Below are positions 31,533 through 36,115 of a DNA stretch of 36,115 nt, piece after piece (positions within the stretch are counted from its first letter, which is position 1; each line of letters starts with the position of its first letter). The notes under the pieces are model-generated. The model did not search any database and was not told the origin of the DNA. It saw nothing but the letters and a program-made list of their open reading frames with translations. The DNA comes from Dehalococcoidia bacterium (GTDB lineage: Bacteria > Chloroflexota > Dehalococcoidia > Dehalococcoidales > RBG-16-60-22), in contig DUFB01000070.1 in the NCBI GenBank assembly GCA_011192005.1, positions 1 through 36,115 of the forward strand, in the 5' to 3' direction. The position numbers and the translations under genes were made by a program.

Positions 31533-33637
31533 CTTATCGCCTCCTCCTTAATAACCGAGGATAAGCGGAGAGCACTAATCTGTTCGATAAACCTGTCCAA
31601 CTCCTCGGTAGGATCTGCAACTGCTGTGCCCAAGGTAAATACTTGCAGTCTTTCCGGCTCGATACCAATCGACCGCAGGACCTTTCTCACCTTCTCTACA
31701 CGCTGTTTCACCCAGTACGTGGTATTCTCTCGGGCGCACTGTTCCCCGCACCCGGCGATGAAGACCCCTTCGGCGCCCGTTTCGAACGCAGATAATAAGT
31801 GATTGGCCTCTACCTTGGCCACGCAAAGAACCGGTACTATAGTGACACCAGCCTTAGCTCCTCGCCACAATCTGGATAGGGTACCGGTACCGAAGAGTCC
31901 GTATTGGCAGCAGAATCCAATAATAGGTGGCTTGTTTTTCGATTCGGTAGCCAATTTGATAGTATGAGTGAGTTCTTCACTTACTTGGCGACGGTCGAAG
32001 GGTTTTCTTAAAACAATTGCTTTGGCGGGGCACTCGGCTACGCAAATACCACAAGCCTGACACTGGTCAGCAGGTATATTAATGTTTCCCGTATTATCTA
32101 AACGTGGAACGTGATAGGGACACACCCTCAGACAGGTAAGACAGGTTGCACATTTGTCTTGAAACAGGATTTCCACCCCGACTCCACAGCGCAAACACCT
32201 TCTGGCTTCATTGATAGCCGCTTCCCATCCATACACTTGCTCAACCGTTTCAAAGTCTTTTACCCTCGTTTCGCCGACAAGACTCAATGGTTCGGATCTC
32301 TCGATTTTTCTTATCATCTCGATAGTTTTTGGTAATAACTCTCCGCTTAGCTTTTCGTTAGTTTCTTTTACCGGCAGTGGATACCTGTGCTGGAGATAAT
32401 CGTCGATACGCGAAGCCGCAAGCCTACCCGCTGCCAGAGCTTCGGTCACTGTCGCCGGTCCGGTGACGGCATCACCCCCGGCAAAGACTCCGGTTCTGTT
32501 GGTAGTAAGCGTGCTCGGATCAACCTGAATGGTACTACCTCTTCCAATGCGTACACCAAAGTCGCTAGGGGTCTGAGGTGCCTGTCCGATCGCTACAATT
32601 AACGAGTCGAATTCCTTGGTGAATTCACTACCTTTGATCGGAACTGGTCGTCGCCGGCCACTCTCATCCGGTTCTCCCAGTTCCATTCTGACGCAAGTCA
32701 TTTTTAGTCTGTCATTTTCGCGGTCAATTCTGACCGGCGTAGATAGGTATTTGATTTTTACTCCTTCCTCCAGGGCCTGTTCCAATTCTTGAGGATCAGC
32801 AGGCATCTCAGACCGAGTACGGCGATAAAAAATAGAAACATGTTTTACACCTAAACGGACGGCGGTGCGAGCTGCATCAATAGCCACATTCCCTCCCCCT
32901 GCAACCATTACCCGCCGGCCTAGAGATGGCTTTATTCCTAGGTTTACTTCACGTAGAAAGGTTGCCCCATCAATGACACCCGGGCTTTCTTCACCTTCTA
33001 TCCCCAGCCTAAGGCTTTGGTGAGCACCGATTGTGATAAAAATAGCTTTATAGCCTAACTCAAACAACAGGTCGAGTGATACTACGCGGGTATTCGTCCT
33101 GATTTCAACTCCCATATGGGTCAATCTCTGAATTTCGGTATCCAGGACTTCACGTGGCAAGCGATATTGTGGGATACCGACACGTAGCATGCCTCCGAGG
33201 TCGGAATGGGCTTCAAGTATCGTTACCGGATAGCCGATTTTTTTAACATAATAAGCGCAGGCTAGACCGGCCGGCCCTGAACCCACGATGGCAACCTTAT
33301 CCGAATATTTAGTTTCGGCTTCAGTCCGGATCATCCTGTCGCCGCCGAATTCAACGGCAAATCTCTTAAGAGAACGAATAGCGATGGGTTTGTCTACTTG
33401 GGCACGGCGGCATGATTCTTCACAAGGATGAGTGCAGACATAAGCGCAGATGGAGGGGAAAGGATTACCCATCCTGATAACCTGCAGTGCCTCCATAATT
33501 CTGCCCTGAGAAACCAGACTAACATATTCGCGGATATCCATATGCAGGGGGCAGGCATTTTGGCATGGCGGTATCAGACTATGGTCGCTAGCATCCTCCT
33601 GGTGAATTCCTGGATGGCTGGTATTGGTCAGATTCAT
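31529..33637 (-). CDS. GltD-like flavoprotein fused to 2x[4Fe-4S] ferredoxin and MvhD domain
   Basis: The 702-residue protein has four parts. An N-terminal GltD-type iron-sulfur domain has C25, C29, C64, C68, C72 and C76. A two-dinucleotide flavoprotein follows (FAD loop VAIVGSGPAGLACAYY near 115; NAD(P) loop VMVAGGGNVAIDAA near 243; FAGGDAVTGPATVTEA). A ferredoxin with CATCLTCLRVCP and CQACGICVAECP lies at about 500-548. From about 570 there is an MvhD/FlpD domain (IGFCCQYG...GAEGVFIAGCGEQCA). MvhD domains pass electrons to Hdr or MetV-type partners, so this protein probably feeds NAD(P)H or ferredoxin electrons to MetFV. The ATG at 33,637 has GAGGTG upstream; TTG 33,640 is an alternative. 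Confidence 0.9.
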   Translation of the reverse strand: MNLTNTSHPGIHQEDASDHSLIPPCQNACPLHMDIREYVSLVSQGRIMEALQVIRMGNPFPSICAYVCTHPCEESCRRAQVDKPIAIRSLKRFAVEFGGDRMIRTEAETKYSDKVAIVGSGPAGLACAYYVKKIGYPVTILEAHSDLGGMLRVGIPQYRLPREVLDTEIQRLTHMGVEIRTNTRVVSLDLLFELGYKAIFITIGAHQSLRLGIEGEESPGVIDGATFLREVNLGIKPSLGRRVMVAGGGNVAIDAARTAVRLGVKHVSIFYRRTRSEMPADPQELEQALEEGVKIKYLSTPVRIDRENDRLKMTCVRMELGEPDESGRRRPVPIKGSEFTKEFDSLIVAIGQAPQTPSDFGVRIGRGSTIQVDPSTLTTNRTGVFAGGDAVTGPATVTEALAAGRLAASRIDDYLQHRYPLPVKETNEKLSGELLPKTIEMIRKIERSEPLSLVGETRVKDFETVEQVYGWEAAINEARRCLRCGVGVEILFQDKCATCLTCLRVCPYHVPRLDNTGNINIPADQCQACGICVAECPAKAIVLRKPFDRRQVSEELTHTIKLATESKNKPPIIGFCCQYGLFGTGTLSRLWRGAKAGVTIVPVLCVAKVEANHLLSAFETGAEGVFIAGCGEQCARENTTYWVKQRVEKVRKVLRSIGIEPERLQVFTLGTAVADPTEELDRFIEQISALRLSSVIKEEAIS

Positions 33638-33856
33638 CAATACCCACCTCGAATTCTTTTGTATAACAATATCCGGTTGACTAGAGGATGTACTATTATG
33701 CTATGGGAGTAGAAGCGAAAGGCAATAGGAATTCTCATTGAAAGAGAAGGGCAATGCTCTAGGTATTTCGACTGGGTAATCCCCTAATATATCTAGAACA
33801 GCTACGGGGTATAGTTGATCTTGAAGAAATCAAACAAATTCAGAATTATCGGACTA

Positions 33857-34510
33857 TTATAGCGTAATAATTCGCTTGCGAATGGCATATTTAATCAAGT
33901 CAACACGGTTGTGGATGTTAAGTTTATTCATCAAGCTATTTTTATACCAATCCACTGTCTTGTGACTAACAATGAGTATTTCCGCGATCTCACGGCTGGT
34001 ATGTCCCTCAACGACCAATTTCAGCACTTCCCTTTCTCTGTCGGTTAGTTGGTTATACGGGTCTTGTTCGCCTTCCGAGGCAGTTTTTTGTTGGTATTCT
34101 TCGACAAGAGCAGTAGCGGCGGTAGAGGATAAATAGGATTCTCCTTTTTGGGCAGCTTCAATGGCGGCAGCGAGTTCTGAAAAAGCTGACATTTTAGTAA
34201 CGAAGCCACTAGCTCCAGCCTCAATAATTGGGATAACATATTCGCTATCATCATATTGTGTTAGTGCCAGCACTTTTGTTCCCGGGAAGTTTCGCCGCAC
34301 ACGGCGAGTGGCTTCAAGTCCACCCATTACCGGCATGGCTAAATCCATCAGTACCACATCAGGCCTGAGTTGTTCTATTTTTATAAGGGCTTCTTTACCG
34401 TCTGATGCCTCTCCAACCACATCGATATTATTCACCAAAGCCAATAAAGAACGGATTCCAGCCCGCACCAGGGTATGGTCGTCTACTATGAGGACTTTTA
34501 TCTTCTTCAT
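33857..34510 (-). CDS. NarL/FixJ-family response regulator
   Basis: The 217-residue protein has a receiver domain with acidic pocket D10/D11, phosphoacceptor D56 in VVLMDLAMPVMGG and the LALTQYDDSE switch strand. A LuxR-type HTH follows (LTDREREVLKLVVEGHTSREIAEILIVSHKTVDWY). It starts 3 nt after the stop of the histidine kinase gene, so it is the cognate regulator. A 219 bp gap separates it from the GltD-MvhD fusion, which it may control. The receiver is clearly related to the second receiver of the 29,031-29,885 protein. Confidence 0.92.
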   Translation of the reverse strand: MKKIKVLIVDDHTLVRAGIRSLLALVNNIDVVGEASDGKEALIKIEQLRPDVVLMDLAMPVMGGLEATRRVRRNFPGTKVLALTQYDDSEYVIPIIEAGASGFVTKMSAFSELAAAIEAAQKGESYLSSTAATALVEEYQQKTASEGEQDPYNQLTDREREVLKLVVEGHTSREIAEILIVSHKTVDWYKNSLMNKLNIHNRVDLIKYAIRKRIITL

Positions 34511-34513
34511 ATA

Positions 34514-36115
34514 TCACACTTGAGTTAATGGAACATTTACCGTTACCTTGGTACCCTGCCCTGGACGTGAATCAATATGGCAATTGCCTCCGACCAGACT
34601 TACCCTCTCTTTGAGTGTGAACAAACCTGCACCCCGACCACTGGGGTCGACACGAGTCAGTTTTTTTACGTCAAAGCCCTTACCATCGTCTTCAACTAAT
34701 AAAGTGCATTGTTTTTCATCACATTCCAGCTTTATCTGAGTGTTCTTTGCTTCGGAGTGCTCAAGAATGTTCCCGATTAATCCCTGGGCGACACGGAAGA
34801 GAGTCACCTCAACTTCCGGGGGGAACCGTTCGTCTGTACCTTTAAAATCTGCTGATACCTTGATACCATGAGCTTGAAGCGTATCCTTGGCATAACGGTG
34901 GATAGCCGCTGGCATACCCAGTTCGTCTAGTAAGCTGGGACGTAGCTCCTTCATAAGTCGGACTATTTCATGACCGGCATGAACGGCAAATGCGTGTGTC
35001 GTCCTGACCTTCTCCATGAATTCGTCATCACCGATACCTTTCATCTCTGCAATGGTCATAATGGCTTGGAGACTCAAGGTGAGACTAGTAATTGCCTGGC
35101 TAGTCTCATCGTGCAACTCACGTGCTATCCTCTTGCGTTCCTGTTCCTGTGCTGTTAACGCATGTTGGAGTAATGCCCTATATCTTTCACCTGCTTGTGT
35201 TAGTCGGTCATACAATCTTGCCTGCTCGATTGCTGTACCTAGATAGTCACCAATCGACTTTAATAAAGAGACATCATCGGTAGCGAACCGGTTTGCGACG
35301 GGGCTGGCTATATTCATTACTCCAATCACTTTATCTTTTGCTTTCAGAGGAATGCTGACAAATCCTTTAAGTCCTTCAGCAAGTACCAAATCGGGACGAG
35401 TTATACGTGAGTCTTTAGAGATATCTTCCAGTATGATGGGCTCACCGATCTGGGCAACCTGTCCAGCAATGCTTTCACCAAGGGAAAAATTCGCCTCTTC
35501 AACGTATCTGGCTGATAGACCCTGATGTACCCGGTAGCTAAGAGTTTGGGTTTCTTCGTCCAGGAGCAGAATTCCGCCGATATCGCTGTTTACGAGTTGC
35601 AGGACGTTATTAAGAGCTGTTTTTAATATGGTGTCCAGGTCATATAATCCACTCACGGCACTCGAAATATGATTTAAAGCCAAAAGCTGGTGATGCTTTC
35701 TAATAATTTGTGTTTCTAATTCCCTCTCCGCCGTTACATCCCGCCTTAATTCAACGATTGCCGTGGTATTACCTTGTTTATCCTGTAGAGGATATGCTGT
35801 AATTTTAACATAGCCAGAGACCCCATGTAGTTTCCCTGGATGAATAACAGATATCATGTTGCTACTTTCCAGGACCTGTTGCAAGGGGCAGACCCATAAA
35901 GGTTCCTTACAGGGTTCATCTCTATCCTGGAAAATTTGATAGCAGAATTTGCCAATGGGGGAGCCGTTTTTCTTAGTACGTTTACTCAGCATGGCGGCAT
36001 TAGCAAATCTAACTCGGTATTCCGCATCGACCACGAGGAGTTCATCTTCGACGGCATCAATTATCGCTTGCAGGTCGACACTAAGAAATTCCTCTTTATT
36101 TACCCGCGTCCTTTT
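34514..36115 (-). CDS. PAS-GAF sensor histidine kinase (HisKA_3), 5' end outside window
   Basis: The frame runs open to the window edge; a GTG at 36,034 exists, but the residues before it (FLSVDLQAIIDAVEDELLVVD) complete a PAS domain, so the start lies upstream. The order is PAS (with cysteines in FCYQIF, EPCKE and WVCPL that suggest redox or metal sensing), GAF (IVELRRDV linker, then ALNHISSAVSGL onward), HisKA_3 with phosphorylatable histidine in RIARELHDETSQ, and HATPase (VEDDGKGFDV, GAGLFTLKERV). No transmembrane helix is visible, so it is probably cytosolic. It is paired with the NarL-type regulator downstream. Confidence 0.92.
   Translation of the reverse strand, partial: KRTRVNKEEFLSVDLQAIIDAVEDELLVVDAEYRVRFANAAMLSKRTKKNGSPIGKFCYQIFQDRDEPCKEPLWVCPLQQVLESSNMISVIHPGKLHGVSGYVKITAYPLQDKQGNTTAIVELRRDVTAERELETQIIRKHHQLLALNHISSAVSGLYDLDTILKTALNNVLQLVNSDIGGILLLDEETQTLSYRVHQGLSARYVEEANFSLGESIAGQVAQIGEPIILEDISKDSRITRPDLVLAEGLKGFVSIPLKAKDKVIGVMNIASPVANRFATDDVSLLKSIGDYLGTAIEQARLYDRLTQAGERYRALLQHALTAQEQERKRIARELHDETSQAITSLTLSLQAIMTIAEMKGIGDDEFMEKVRTTHAFAVHAGHEIVRLMKELRPSLLDELGMPAAIHRYAKDTLQAHGIKVSADFKGTDERFPPEVEVTLFRVAQGLIGNILEHSEAKNTQIKLECDEKQCTLLVEDDGKGFDVKKLTRVDPSGRGAGLFTLKERVSLVGGNCHIDSRPGQGTKVTVNVPLTQV

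Noticed and set aside
1-36115. CRISPR array or toxin-antitoxin/restriction defence system
   Set aside because: No short regularly spaced repeats and no defence gene families were seen; the only long repeat is the pair around the ketone operon.

Overview
The window looks like part of the chromosome of an anaerobic Chloroflexota bacterium, most likely of the Dehalococcoidia. This is inferred from gene content: an Elp3 of the type known from Dehalococcoides, a Wood-Ljungdahl MetF/MetV pair, and frequent TTG/GTG starts behind strong AGGAGG sites. There is no rRNA or other decisive marker gene. Coding is dense, with no CRISPR array or rRNA operon.

Positions 1-16,221 are ordinary chromosome. In order: the tail of a TrkA-like protein; comEA and comEC; a metallo-beta-lactamase (MBL) hydrolase; a DEDD exonuclease; a Trm9-like methyltransferase divergent from elp3; a minus-strand trio (MBL hydrolase, membrane protein, zincin); a PAS-STAS protein in one transcription unit with a two-subunit CoA-transferase, ending in a clear terminator; a TfoX-domain protein; a DUF3795 protein; asd; a NYN/OST-HTH protein; an M29 aminopeptidase; tRNA-Asn; a rhomboid protease; tRNA-Thr(UGU); and tRNA-Tyr.

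Positions 16,292-28,103 are the most interesting part. A tight nine-gene, 10.7 kb operon encodes what looks like a complete route for anaerobic ketone use. It has a multi-subunit ATP-dependent ketone carboxylase of the acetophenone/acetone carboxylase type (two HyuA-like subunits, one HyuB-like subunit, a small zinc-binding gamma-like subunit and a UroD/MtaA-like protein). These are followed by a 3-oxoacid CoA-transferase (A and B), a DUF35 zinc-ribbon protein and an SCP-type thiolase. The operon lies between two imperfect direct repeats of about 183 and 210 bp. Each repeat begins with the 5' half of a tRNA-Thr(GGU) gene, and a decayed tyrosine-recombinase N-terminus sits beside the right repeat. 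I read this as an old, immobilised island at a tRNA-Thr locus.

Positions 28,104-29,030 are AT-rich with no credible gene. Positions 29,031-36,115 (all minus strand) hold a histidine kinase (cut by the window edge) and a NarL-type regulator, then a 702-residue GltD-ferredoxin-MvhD fusion, MetV, MetF and a double receiver-domain protein with one degenerate receiver. This is a methylene-tetrahydrofolate reductase electron-transfer module with its own signalling genes. Functionally, the acetyl-CoA released by the ketone operon could be oxidised through, or assembled with, the Wood-Ljungdahl enzymes next door; that link is inference.
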